A stretch of 64,000 nt of DNA from Amycolatopsis arida (GTDB lineage: Bacteria; Actinomycetota; Actinomycetes; Mycobacteriales; Pseudonocardiaceae): positions 482,463 to 546,462 of the forward strand of contig NZ_FOWW01000004.1 of assembly GCF_900115565.1 (NCBI RefSeq). Reading direction: 5' to 3'. A program made the position numbers and the translations under genes. Shown here piece by piece: positions 30,576-39,213 of this stretch (position 1 is its first letter; each line of letters begins with the position of its first letter). The notes beneath the pieces are model-generated. The model had not been told where the DNA came from. It saw only the letters and a program-made list of their open reading frames with translations, and ran no database searches.

Positions 30576-32150
30576 ATGCCCACGACATCCCTCCCGTCCG
30601 CCGGCGCGGTCGGCCTGTGGAACATCGCCGCCGAGCAGCCCGACGTCACCGCGGTCGTTGACCCCGACGGCAGCGAGGTCGGCTACGGCGCGCTCGCCGC
30701 CAAGGCCAACACCTACGCCCGCGGTCTGCAGGCGCTGGGGCTGGAGCCCGGCGACGCGGTCGTCGTGCTCCAGCCCAACGGGGTGGAGCTGCTCGCCGCG
30801 TACTTCGCGGCCATCCAGTCCGGGCTCTACGTGGTGATGGTGAACTGGCACCTGGTCGGTCCCGAGGTGGCCTACATCCTCGCCGACAGCGGCGCCAAGG
30901 CGTTCCTGGCGCACGAGCGGTTCGCCGACACCGCGGTGGCCGCGGCCGAGGAGGCCGGGGTGCCGGCCAAGGCCCGGTTCGCGGTCGGCCCCGTGCCCGG
31001 GTTCCGGCGGATCGACGAGTTGGGCGCCGGCGAGGGCGACGGGCGGCCGGCGCGGCGCACCGCCGGCTCGCCGATGCTCTACACGTCGGGCACCACCGGC
31101 CGGCCCAAGGGCGTGCGCCGGCCGCTGACCGGGGCCGATCCCGACCAGGTGCCGCCGGCGTCGGCGTGGTTCTTCGGCGTCTTCGGGCTGCGGCCGTTCG
31201 ACGGGCACGTGCACCTGTGCGGCTCGCCGCTCTACCACACGGCGGTGCTCAACTTCGTGGCGATCTCGCTGCAGCTCGGCCATCCCGCCGTGCTGATGGA
31301 TCGCTGGGACCCGGAGAAGATGCTGCGGCTGATCGAGCGGCACCGGGTGACGCACAGCCACATGGTGCCCACGCAGTTCCGCCGGCTGCTGGCGCTGCCC
31401 GACGACGTCCGCTCGCGCTACGACCTGTCGTCGCTGCGGGTGATGATCCACGGCGCCGCGCCGTGCCCGCTCGAGGTGAAGCGGCGGATGCTGGAGTGGT
31501 GGGGGCCGGTGGTCACCGAGTACTACGCGGCCACCGAGGGCGGCGGCACGGTGATCAGCGGGGAGGAGTGGTTGCGCAAGCCGGGGTCGGTCGGCCGCCC
31601 GTGGCCGGGCTCGACGATCAAGGTGCTCGACGACGATGGCCGGGAGCTGCCACCCGGTGAGACCGGCACCGTGTACATGAAGATGGGCGACTCGACGTTC
31701 GAGTACCACAAGGACCGGGAGAAGACCGAGAAGGCGCGGGTCGGCGACCTGTTCACCCTGGGCGACGTCGGGCACCTCGACGAGGACGGCTACCTCTACC
31801 TGCACGACCGGAAGAACGACATGATCATCTCGGGTGGGGTGAACATCTACCCGGCCGAGATCGAGGGTGAGCTGGTGATGCACCCGAAGGTGGCCGACGT
31901 CGCCGTGTTCGGCGTGCCGCACGACGACTGGGGCGAGGAGATCAAGGCCGTCGTGCAGCCGGCACCCGGGGTGGAGCCGTCGGCGGAGCTGACGGAGGAG
32001 CTGCTGGAGTTCGCCCGCGGGCGGCTGGCCAAGTTCAAGCTGCCGCGCAGCGTCGACTACCGCGCCGAGCTGCCCCGCGACCCCAACGGCAAGCTGTACA
32101 AGCGCAAGCTCCGCGACCCCTACTGGCAAGGCCGCGAGCGCGCCATCTGA
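30576..32150 (+). CDS. Acyl-CoA synthetase (FadD family) in the sterol side-chain block
   Basis: A 524-residue adenylate-forming CoA ligase. Motifs are the P-loop MLYTSGTTGRPKGVRRP, YYAATEGGG, FTLGDVGHLDEDGYLY, the hinge DRKNDMIISGGVNIYPAEIE and the C-terminal catalytic lysine in DPNGKLYKRK. It resembles steroid/bile-acid-type and FadD4-like ligases more than FadD17 or FadD19. The KstR-like site directly before it and the divergent Ltp operon place it in the KstR regulon; the likely substrate is a sterol side-chain acid. Confidence 0.84.
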   Translation: MPTTSLPSAGAVGLWNIAAEQPDVTAVVDPDGSEVGYGALAAKANTYARGLQALGLEPGDAVVVLQPNGVELLAAYFAAIQSGLYVVMVNWHLVGPEVAYILADSGAKAFLAHERFADTAVAAAEEAGVPAKARFAVGPVPGFRRIDELGAGEGDGRPARRTAGSPMLYTSGTTGRPKGVRRPLTGADPDQVPPASAWFFGVFGLRPFDGHVHLCGSPLYHTAVLNFVAISLQLGHPAVLMDRWDPEKMLRLIERHRVTHSHMVPTQFRRLLALPDDVRSRYDLSSLRVMIHGAAPCPLEVKRRMLEWWGPVVTEYYAATEGGGTVISGEEWLRKPGSVGRPWPGSTIKVLDDDGRELPPGETGTVYMKMGDSTFEYHKDREKTEKARVGDLFTLGDVGHLDEDGYLYLHDRKNDMIISGGVNIYPAEIEGELVMHPKVADVAVFGVPHDDWGEEIKAVVQPAPGVEPSAELTEELLEFARGRLAKFKLPRSVDYRAELPRDPNGKLYKRKLRDPYWQGRERAI

Positions 32151-32245
32151 CTCCCGCCCGAGGGGCTCCGCTCGAGGTGGGCAAGCTCACGGGCGCGTGT
32201 GCGGCGGGGTGTCTGCGAGGTCTGCAGGCGCCGAGGGTCTGCCTT

Positions 32246-32704
32246 CTATCGGATCTTCTGGACGTGGGTGGTGTCGGCGTCGAGGACAGTGCCGTCGGCG
32301 CTGGTCGGCGCGATGTCCGGCACCGGGGTGCCGTGCTGGTCGACAAGGGTGGAGTGGGTCTCGCCGGGGGCGAAGGCGTGGCGTTCTCCCCACTGTCGCA
32401 GGGTGAGGATGACTGGGAAGAGGTCGCGGCCCGCGTCGGTGAGCACGTATTCCTGGCGGCGGCCCGATGGTGCGGCGCGCTGGGCGAGGAGCCCGTGAGC
32501 GATGAGCTTGCGGAGGCGGTCGGTGAGGATGTTGCGGGCGATGCCGGTGCGTCGCTGGAACTCGGTGAACGATCGTGCCCCGTCCATCGCGTCGCGGATG
32601 ACGAGAAGGCTCCACCTGTCGCCGACGAGGTCGAGCGTGCGGGCGACGGGGCAGTCGGGGTCGGTCCAGTCGGGGTTCGGGGCACCCATGGCGGTGCGCG
32701 ACAT
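32246..32704 (-). CDS. HxlR-family transcriptional regulator (second copy)
   Basis: A 152-residue winged-helix protein with the HxlR signature DPDCPVARTLDLVGDRWSLL followed by VIRDAMDGARSFTEFQRR and GIARNILTDRLRKLIAHGLL. The start is supported by GGGAGGTG upstream of the ATG. It is divergent from an MFS transporter gene and shares with the other HxlR gene in this window the ATTGCAACC core in its promoter region, so the two regulators may have similar or overlapping DNA targets. Confidence 0.83.
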   Translation of the reverse strand: MSRTAMGAPNPDWTDPDCPVARTLDLVGDRWSLLVIRDAMDGARSFTEFQRRTGIARNILTDRLRKLIAHGLLAQRAAPSGRRQEYVLTDAGRDLFPVILTLRQWGERHAFAPGETHSTLVDQHGTPVPDIAPTSADGTVLDADTTHVQKIR

Positions 32705-32726
32705 GGCACCTCCCGATGAGTTGCGG

Positions 32727-32765
32727 ATTGAAACCATTATGCCGTACGGTCGAATTGGTTGCAAT
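32727..32765. promoter_or_regulatory. HxlR operator between regulator and MFS gene
   Basis: An imperfect inverted repeat, ATTGAAACCATT (32727-32738) and AATTGGTTGCAAT (32753-32765), lies in an AT-rich gap. Both arms contain the ATTGnAACC core also found at 26572-26614. Confidence 0.55.
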
Positions 32766-32791
32766 CTGCTACTGATTGGGCTTGGTGTGCG

Positions 32792-34060
32792 ATGGACGTG
32801 TGGCGGCGGTTCCTGCTCGCGGTGGTGTGTGGTGTCGCTGTGGCGAGCATCTATGCCGCGCAGCCCGTCCTGGAGCCGATGGGACGCGATCTTGGTGTGT
32901 CGGCGGAACTCACCGGGTGGATCGTCGCGACCGGCCAGGTCGGCTATCTGGCGGGGCTGGTGCTGCTGGTGCCGCTTGGCGATGTGGTCGACAGGCGTCG
33001 TCTCATCGCCGTGCACCTGGCGCTCACCGCGGTGGGCATGGTCCTGACGGCCTCGGCGTCAGGACCATGGATGGCGTTCGTGGGGCTCGCGACGGCGGGG
33101 GTGTTCGCGGTCGTGGTGCAGACCACGGTGGCCTACGCCGCGTCGGTCTCGCTGCCTGCCGAACGCGGACGGAACATCGGTGTCGTGACCTCGGGCGTTG
33201 TGGTCGGCATCCTGGGCGCGCGGGTCGTCGCCGGCACGCTCGCCGAGGTGTGGGGCTGGCGGAGCGTCTATGCCGTGCTCGCGATGCTGTCACTCGGGCT
33301 CGCGGCCCTCGTCCTCGTCGTACTGCCGGCAGAGGAGCGCCCCAACCGACCTGCGGGGTACCGGCGGGCCGTCGTCTCACTCGGCGGACTGTTCGGGCAG
33401 CGCATCTTCCTCACGCGCGGGCTCATCGCGTTCTTCTTGTTCGCGTCGTTCGGAACCCTGTGGAGCGGACTGTCCCTGCCGCTGGCGGACACGCCGTGGC
33501 AGCTGAGCGAGAGCCAGGTCGGACTGTTCGGCATCGCCGGACTCGCCGGCGCACTCGGCGCGGCACGCGCGGGACGGTGGGCGGATGCGGGACGGGATGG
33601 CTCGGTCACCGGTCTCGCGCTCATCCTGCTCATCCTCTCGTGGGCAGCGATCGCGCAGCTGCCGTGGTCGCTGTGGCTCCTCGTCGTCGGAATCGTGGTT
33701 CTCGACTTCGCGGTGCAGGCCGTGCATGTGAGCAACCAGCATCTGCTCACCGCCGCGCATCCGGATCGCACCAGCAGCGTCATCGGCGGCTACATGGTCT
33801 TCTACTCGCTCGGTTCCGCCCTCGGCGCAGCCGCAACCACCGCCATCTTCACCGCCCACGGCTGGGCGGGCTCCAGTCTCCTCGGGGCCGGATTCGCGGC
33901 CTGCGCGCTGGTCGTCTGGGCGGGGTCCGGAGTGACCCGCCGGCGGCGGTTGGAGGAGCGGCTCCGCGTCCGGGGCGTGGCAGCGCCTGCACACGCTGCT
34001 GTTGGCCGAGCGGCTGGTTCGACCACCGGTGGTGATGCCGCCGTCACGCCCCTTCCTTGA
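32792..34060 (+). CDS. MFS efflux transporter
   Basis: A 422-residue major facilitator protein with about 12 hydrophobic segments. The first loop has the motif A-like LVPLGDVVDRRRLI, and VGYLAGLVLLVPLG precedes it. It resembles YnfM/AraJ-type drug exporters. Codons such as CTT and TTG and the lower GC are a little unlike its steroid-gene neighbours. Together with the HxlR gene it looks like an inserted efflux cassette that interrupts the sterol side-chain block. A strong hairpin follows the gene. Confidence 0.82.
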   Translation: MDVWRRFLLAVVCGVAVASIYAAQPVLEPMGRDLGVSAELTGWIVATGQVGYLAGLVLLVPLGDVVDRRRLIAVHLALTAVGMVLTASASGPWMAFVGLATAGVFAVVVQTTVAYAASVSLPAERGRNIGVVTSGVVVGILGARVVAGTLAEVWGWRSVYAVLAMLSLGLAALVLVVLPAEERPNRPAGYRRAVVSLGGLFGQRIFLTRGLIAFFLFASFGTLWSGLSLPLADTPWQLSESQVGLFGIAGLAGALGAARAGRWADAGRDGSVTGLALILLILSWAAIAQLPWSLWLLVVGIVVLDFAVQAVHVSNQHLLTAAHPDRTSSVIGGYMVFYSLGSALGAAATTAIFTAHGWAGSSLLGAGFAACALVVWAGSGVTRRRRLEERLRVRGVAAPAHAAVGRAAGSTTGGDAAVTPLP

Positions 34061-34061
34061 T

Positions 34062-34103
34062 TGCCTTCGATGCCATCGAGGGGCCTCGATGACATCGAAG
34101 GCA
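34062..34103. terminator. Bidirectional hairpin between MFS and echA19
   Basis: Two 20-base arms, beginning TGCCTTCGATG and ending ATCGAAGGCA, pair with a single mismatch around a two-base loop centre. The hairpin lies between two convergent genes, one base after the MFS stop and 19 bases before the echA19 stop. There is no T-tract. Confidence 0.75.
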
Positions 34104-34122
34104 GGCTCGGGCGCCGTGTGGG

Positions 34123-34914
34123 TCAGCGGCCCTGGAAGTTCGGGGGGCGCTTCTCGGCGAAGGCGCGGGGGCCCTCGCGGGCGTCCTCGCTGGCGAAGAC
34201 GCGTATGCCGTACTGGGCGTCCAGTTTGAACGCCTCCTCCTCGGGCATGCCCTCGGTGTCCCGCATCGTGCGCAGGATGGCCCGCACGGCGAGCGGCCCG
34301 TTGGCCGCGATCAGGTCGGCGATCTCGAGCGCCTTGTCCAGTGCGGTGCCGTCCGGCACCACGTGCCCGATCAGGCCGATCGCCTTGGCCTCGGCCGCGT
34401 CGAGGTGCCGGCCGGTCAGCAGGATCTCCGCGGCGAGCGTGTACGGGATCTGCCGCGGCAACCGCACCGCCGACCCGCCCAGCGGGAACAGCCCCCACCG
34501 CGCCTCGGACACCCCGAACCGGGCGCTCTCCCCGGCGATGCGGATGTCGGTGGCCTGCAGGATCTCCGTGCCCCCGGCGATCGCGGGCCCCTCGACCGCG
34601 GCGATGAGTGGCTTGGTGAGCCGGCGGCCCTTGAGCAGCCCCTCGATCCGGCTCGGGTCGAAGCCGCCGCGGTCGTAGGAGTCGGCGGGGGAGTTCCGGC
34701 TCATCGACTTCAGGTCCGCACCGGCGCAGAACGCCCCGCCGGCCCCGGTCAGCACGCAGCTGCGGATCTCGGGATCGCCGTCCACCCGATCCCACGCCTC
34801 GACCATTATCTCGAGCATCTCGCCGGTGAGGGCGTTGCGGGCCCGCGGCCGGTTCATCGTCACCACGAGCGTCGAGCCGCGTTGTTCGATCAGGGCGTGT
34901 GGTTCCTCGGGCAT
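34123..34914 (-). CDS. echA19: EchA19, sterol side-chain enoyl-CoA hydratase
   Basis: A 263-residue crotonase. It carries [13 protein letters not shown] and [22 protein letters not shown] as oxyanion-hole segments. Long stretches ([20 protein letters not shown] and [13 protein letters not shown]) are as I recall in M. tuberculosis EchA19, which hydrates the unsaturated CoA ester of the cholesterol side chain. It is divergent from fadD19 with a shared KstR-like site, similar to Rv3516/Rv3515c. Confidence 0.88.
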   Translation of the reverse strand: MPEEPHALIEQRGSTLVVTMNRPRARNALTGEMLEIMVEAWDRVDGDPEIRSCVLTGAGGAFCAGADLKSMSRNSPADSYDRGGFDPSRIEGLLKGRRLTKPLIAAVEGPAIAGGTEILQATDIRIAGESARFGVSEARWGLFPLGGSAVRLPRQIPYTLAAEILLTGRHLDAAEAKAIGLIGHVVPDGTALDKALEIADLIAANGPLAVRAILRTMRDTEGMPEEEAFKLDAQYGIRVFASEDAREGPRAFAEKRPPNFQGR

Positions 34915-34980
34915 CCTGCCGCCTCTCGCTCACCGACGGGCCGCGCGAACGGGCCTCTCGAACGGACCATTGCCCAGAAC

Positions 34981-34994
34981 GATAACATGTTCTA
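34981..34994. promoter_or_regulatory. KstR-like operator between echA19 and fadD19
   Basis: GATAACATGTTCTA matches TnnAACnnGTTnnA except at the first base and contains the perfect core AACATGTT. It ends 10 bases before the fadD19 start and lies 67 bases before echA19, so one site may serve both. Confidence 0.75.
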
Positions 34995-35004
34995 GTTTAC
35001 TCGG

Positions 35005-36678
35005 GTGGCCTACAACATCGCGGATCTCTTCGAGCACGCCGTCGACGCCGTGCCGGACCGCACGGCGATCATCTGTGGTACGCGCCGGATCACCTTCGCC
35101 GAGCTGGACCGGCGCGCCAACCGGCTGGCGCACCACCTGGCGGCGCACGGCGTGGGCGAGGGCTCCCACGTCGGCGTCTACTCCCGGAACTCCATCGAGG
35201 CGGTGGAGACGATGATCGCCGCGTACAAGCTGCGCGCGATCGCCATCAACATCAACTACCGGTACGTCGAGGGCGAGCTGGACTACCTGTTCGGCAACGC
35301 CGACCTCGTCGCGCTGGTGCACGAGCGGCGCTACACCGACAAGGTCGCGGCCGTGCTGCCGAACCATCCAAAACTGGAACACGTTGTCGTAGTCGACAGT
35401 GACACGGACAGCGACAGTGACACGGACAGTGACACCGACGACGAGACGGAGGCCGACTACTCCGGCTACGGCGGCGTCGACTACGAGACCGCGCTGGCGG
35501 GGTCCTCGCCCGAGCGCGACTTCGGCCCGCGCAGCTCCGACGATCGCTACATCCTCTACACCGGCGGCACCACCGGCTACCCCAAGGGCGTGTTGTGGCG
35601 GCACGAGGACGTCTGGCGAGTTCTCGGCGGCGGCATCAACTTCGTCACCGGCGAGTACGTCGCCGACGAGTGGCAACTGGCCAACGAGGGCAAGGCCAGC
35701 GGCGGCCTGGTCCGCCTGCCCACCGCGCCGCTCATCCACGGCGCCGCCCAGTGGGCGACCTTCGGCGCGCTGTTCGGCGCCAGCACGGTGGTCTTCGTGC
35801 CGAAGTTCGACCCGCACGACGTGTGGAGGGCCGTGCAGGAGCACCGGGTGCAGGTGCTCACCATCGTCGGCGACGCGATGGGCCGCCCGCTGATCGAGGC
35901 CTACCGCACCGGCGGCTACGACGCGTCCTCGCTGGTCGCGGTGTCCAGCCACGCCGCGCTGTTCTCGCACAGCGTCAAGCAGGAGTTCCTGGAGTGCCTG
36001 CCCAACATCGTGCTCACCGACGCCATCGGCTCGTCGGAGAGCGGGTTCACCGGCATCGGCATGGTCAGCAAGGACTCCGACCACACCGCGGGGCCGCGGG
36101 TGAACATCGGTGTCCAGGCTGTGCTGCTGGACGAGCACAACCGCGTCATCGAGCGCGAGCCCGGCGCGGTCGGCCGGATCGCCCGCGGCGGGCACGTGCC
36201 GATCGGCTACTACAACGACCCGGACAAGACCAAGCAGATCTTCGTCGAGGTCGACGGGACCCGCTACGTGGTGCCCGGCGACTACGCCCGCTACGAGGAG
36301 GACGGCACGGTCACGCTTCTCGGCCGCGGCTCGCAGTGCGTCAACACCGGCGGGGAGAAGGTCTTCCCCGAGGAGGTGGAGGGGGCGCTGAAGTCCCACC
36401 CGGACGTCTTCGACGCGCTGGTCGTCGGCGTGCCCGACGAGCGGCTCGGCGAACGGGTGGCGGCGGTGGTGCAGCTGCGGTCCGGCGCCACGCCCGACTT
36501 CGCCGCGATCGAGGCGCACGTGCGGACGGCGATCGCCGGCTACAAGGTGCCGCGGTCGATCTGGCTGACCGACGAGATCGGCCGCACCCCCAGCGGCAAG
36601 CCCGACTACCGCTGGGCGCAGCGCTACGCCCGCGAGCACGACCCCGCGGTCGAGGCGTCCGCGACCCCGCGTTCCTGA
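35005..36678 (+). CDS. fadD19: FadD19, sterol side-chain acyl-CoA synthetase
   Basis: A 557-residue adenylate-forming ligase. Motifs are YILYTGGTTGYPKGVLWRHED, TDAIGSSESGFTG, GYYNDPDKTKQIF, VNTGGEKVFPEEVEGALKSH and the catalytic lysine in TPSGKPDYRWA. FadD19 activates C26 carboxylates and is needed for C24-branched sterols in Rhodococcus. It begins at GTG right after a KstR-like site. Residues 131-151 form an acidic repeat of Asp with Ser and Thr that replaces a short loop of FadD19 (VVEDGSDQDYRRYGG in M. tuberculosis, from memory). Confidence 0.9.
   Translation: MAYNIADLFEHAVDAVPDRTAIICGTRRITFAELDRRANRLAHHLAAHGVGEGSHVGVYSRNSIEAVETMIAAYKLRAIAININYRYVEGELDYLFGNADLVALVHERRYTDKVAAVLPNHPKLEHVVVVDSDTDSDSDTDSDTDDETEADYSGYGGVDYETALAGSSPERDFGPRSSDDRYILYTGGTTGYPKGVLWRHEDVWRVLGGGINFVTGEYVADEWQLANEGKASGGLVRLPTAPLIHGAAQWATFGALFGASTVVFVPKFDPHDVWRAVQEHRVQVLTIVGDAMGRPLIEAYRTGGYDASSLVAVSSHAALFSHSVKQEFLECLPNIVLTDAIGSSESGFTGIGMVSKDSDHTAGPRVNIGVQAVLLDEHNRVIEREPGAVGRIARGGHVPIGYYNDPDKTKQIFVEVDGTRYVVPGDYARYEEDGTVTLLGRGSQCVNTGGEKVFPEEVEGALKSHPDVFDALVVGVPDERLGERVAAVVQLRSGATPDFAAIEAHVRTAIAGYKVPRSIWLTDEIGRTPSGKPDYRWAQRYAREHDPAVEASATPRS
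35395..35457 (+). repeat. Asp-Ser/Thr coding tandem repeat inside fadD19
   Basis: The 18-base unit GACAGTGACACGGACAGC is followed at once by a second copy with one change (final T), then by partial copies. It encodes alternating Asp with Ser or Thr and then a short acidic tail (DDETEAD), about 21 residues. The repeat keeps the frame and lies in a surface loop before YSGYGGVDYETAL. Confidence 0.85.
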
Positions 36679-36701
36679 CCGGCCACCCGAGGAGGAGGCG
36701 C

Positions 36702-37808
36702 ATGCGCACGGCACTGTGCGACACGCTCGGCATCCAGTACCCGATCGTCGGGTTCACCCCGTCCGAGCACGTGGCCGCGGCGATCAGCCGCGCCGGTGGG
36801 CTCGGCGTGCTCGGCTGCGTCCGGTTCAACGACGCCGTGGAGCTGGACTCCGTGCTGGACTGGATGGACGCCAACACCGGCGGCCGGCCCTACGGGGTCG
36901 ACGTGGTGATGCCGGCGACGGTGCCGAAGGAAGGCACCTCGATGGACCTCACCAAGCTGATCCCCGACGAGCACCGCGCGTTCGTCGACCGCACGCTGCG
37001 CGAGCTGGGCGTGCCCGAGCTGCCCGACGACGCCGGCGAGCAGGCCGGCGTGCTCGGCTGGCTGCACTCGGTGGCCCGGTCGCACGTCGAGGTGGCGCTG
37101 CGACACCGGATCGCGCTGATCGCCAACGCGCTCGGCTCGCCGCCGGTCGACGTCATCGAGCAGGCCCACCAGCACGGGGTGCCGGTCGCGGCGCTGGCCG
37201 GTAAGGCCGAGCACGCGGTGCGGCACGTCGACAACGGCGTGGACCTCGTGGTGGCGCAGGGTTACGAGGCCGGCGGGCACACCGGCGAGATCGCCTCGAT
37301 GGTGTTGCTGCCGGAGATCGTGGACGCGGTGGGTGCCCGGGTGCCGGTGCTGGCCGCCGGTGGCATCGGCTCCGGCCGGCAGGTGGCCGCCGCGTTCGCG
37401 CTGGGCGCGGTGGGCGCGTGGATGGGCTCGTACTGGCTGACCACCACCGAGTACCTAGAGACGATGAGCGAGTCGGCCGCCGTGCAGCAGGCGCTGCTGG
37501 CGGCCAGCTCGTCGGACACCGTGCGCACCCGGATCTACACCGGCAAGCCGGCCCGGCTGCTCAAGACGAAGTGGACGCAAGCCTGGTCCACGCCGGACGC
37601 TCCGGAGCCGCTGCCGATGCCGTTGCAGAACCTGTTGGTCGCGCCGGCGCACCAGCGGATCCACGCGGCGAAGGACCCCGCGGTGGTGTCGATGCCGGTC
37701 GGGCAGATCGTCGGGCGGATGAACGAGGTGCGCCCGGTGGCGGACGTGATGGTTGACCTGCTGCGCGACTACGAGGAGACGCTGACCAGACTGGACAAGA
37801 CCCGCTGA
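36702..37808 (+). CDS. Nitronate monooxygenase/IpdC-superfamily flavoprotein
   Basis: A 368-residue TIM-barrel flavoprotein. It has LGIQYPIVGFTPSEHVAAAISRA at the start, the FMN phosphate motifs VAQGYEAGGHTGEIASM and PVLAAGGIGSGRQVAAA, and a C-terminal YTGKPARLLK segment. It belongs to the nitronate monooxygenase/2-enoyl reductase superfamily, like IpdC, but is clearly different from the IpdC at 16448. A strong GAGGAGGAGG precedes the ATG and fadD19 ends 23 bases upstream, so a role in side-chain enoyl-CoA chemistry is more likely than nitroalkane detoxification. Confidence 0.8.
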   Translation: MRTALCDTLGIQYPIVGFTPSEHVAAAISRAGGLGVLGCVRFNDAVELDSVLDWMDANTGGRPYGVDVVMPATVPKEGTSMDLTKLIPDEHRAFVDRTLRELGVPELPDDAGEQAGVLGWLHSVARSHVEVALRHRIALIANALGSPPVDVIEQAHQHGVPVAALAGKAEHAVRHVDNGVDLVVAQGYEAGGHTGEIASMVLLPEIVDAVGARVPVLAAGGIGSGRQVAAAFALGAVGAWMGSYWLTTTEYLETMSESAAVQQALLAASSSDTVRTRIYTGKPARLLKTKWTQAWSTPDAPEPLPMPLQNLLVAPAHQRIHAAKDPAVVSMPVGQIVGRMNEVRPVADVMVDLLRDYEETLTRLDKTR

Positions 37809-37818
37809 TCGGCATCGT

Positions 37819-39087
37819 TCAGCGCCGTCGACGCCGTCGCGTGGGGACCCACCGGCGGACGCCGAGTACGGCGAGCCCGGCGGCGAGCACCACCGCGCCG
37901 CTGAGCACCGACGGCAGGGGCAGGCTCAGCGCCAGCGTCGCGCAGCCGAGGAGTCCGACGATCGCCACGATCCGCGGCGCGCGGTGCTCGTCGGCGCGCA
38001 GGGTGAGCGCGCTGGCGTTGGTGACCGCGTAGTAGGTCAGCACGGCGAAGGAGGAGAAGCCGATCGCGCCGCGCAGGCCGGCCACGCTCACCAGCGCGGC
38101 GACGGCGATCCCCACGGCGAGCTCCGCCCGGTGCGGCACGCCGAAGCGGGGGTGCACCGCGGCCAGGGCGCGCGGCAGGTGGCCGTCGCGGGCCATCGCC
38201 AGTGTCGTGCGGGACACCCCGAGCACCAGCGCCAGCAGCGCGCCGGTGGCGGCGAGCGCCGCACCGGCCCGCACCACCGGTGCCAGGCCCGGCCACGCGG
38301 TCTGGCCGACCGCGGCGGCCACCGGGTCGGTCGCCGCGGCCAGCGTGCCCGGGCCGAGCTGCAGCAGCACGGCCAGCGCCACCGCCGCGTACACCACGAG
38401 CGTGAGGCCCAGGGCCAGCGGCACCGCGCGCGGGATGGTCCGCGCCGGGTCGCGGACCTCCTCGCCGAGCGTGGCGATCCGCGCGTAGCCGGCGAAGGCG
38501 AAGAACAGCAACCCGGCGGCCCGCAGCACGCCGTCGGCGCCGGCGCCGGGGAACGGCGCGAGGTGCGCGGGGTCCGGCCGGCCGGCGACGGCGACCGCGA
38601 GCACCGCGACGGCCAGCACCAGCAGGGTGACCGTCACGATGACCTTGGTGGCCTGCGCCGAGCGGTGCACGCCGCGGTAGTTCAGCGCGGTCAGCGTGGC
38701 GACCACGGCCACCGCGGCCAGCGACCGCCACGGCCGGTCCAGGCCCGGGGCGGCGTAGGCGACCACGGCCAGTGCCATGACGGCGCAGCTCGCGGTCTTG
38801 CCGACCACGAACGCCCAGCCGGCCAGGTAGCCCCAGACCTCGCCGAGCCGCTCCCGCCCGTAGACGTAGGTGCCGCCGGAGTCGGGGTGGCGGGCGGCCA
38901 GCCGGGCCGAGGAGGTGGCGTTGCAGTAGGCGACCACCGCGGCCAGCGCCAGCCCGAGCAGCAGGCCCGGCCCGGCGGCGGAGGCGGCCGGCGCGAACGC
39001 GACGAACACGCCGGCGCCGATCATCGACCCGAGGCCGATCAGGACCGCGTCGGACGTGCCGAGCCGACGGGTGAGCCGGTCGTTCAC
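37819..39087 (-). CDS. APC-family amino acid permease
   Basis: A 422-residue membrane protein with about 12 hydrophobic segments. The first helix carries the family motif VLIGLGSMIGAGVFVAFAPAA, and helix 6 has the typical FFAFAGYARIATLGEEVRDP. These proteins import amino acids or amines with protons or by exchange. The GTG at 39087 is chosen because GGGAGGG lies five bases upstream; an ATG at 39135 would give a longer N terminus. It ends 10 bases from the convergent flavoprotein gene. Confidence 0.83.
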   Translation of the reverse strand: MNDRLTRRLGTSDAVLIGLGSMIGAGVFVAFAPAASAAGPGLLLGLALAAVVAYCNATSSARLAARHPDSGGTYVYGRERLGEVWGYLAGWAFVVGKTASCAVMALAVVAYAAPGLDRPWRSLAAVAVVATLTALNYRGVHRSAQATKVIVTVTLLVLAVAVLAVAVAGRPDPAHLAPFPGAGADGVLRAAGLLFFAFAGYARIATLGEEVRDPARTIPRAVPLALGLTLVVYAAVALAVLLQLGPGTLAAATDPVAAAVGQTAWPGLAPVVRAGAALAATGALLALVLGVSRTTLAMARDGHLPRALAAVHPRFGVPHRAELAVGIAVAALVSVAGLRGAIGFSSFAVLTYYAVTNASALTLRADEHRAPRIVAIVGLLGCATLALSLPLPSVLSGAVVLAAGLAVLGVRRWVPTRRRRRR

Positions 39088-39213
39088 CAGGTCCCTCCCG
39101 ATGGTCGTCGAGCCCGCGCCGTATGGCGGGGTCATCCTGGCATCCGGGTGACGGGTGGTCGGCATGCAACCTGGGTCCGTGTCGGCTCCGTCTGGGTGGG
39201 TATGAGGTCGAAC

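Noticed and set aside
30576..32150. Assignment of the acyl-CoA synthetase gene as fadD17
   Set aside because: The sequence differs from FadD17 as I remember it and fits FadD4/bile-acid-type ligases better, so no symbol is given.
35361..35372. CGAACCATCCAA in fadD19, the same 12-mer as in the 80-bp unit at 20731
   Set aside because: It lies in coding sequence with no flanking similarity, so it is a chance match rather than a second copy.
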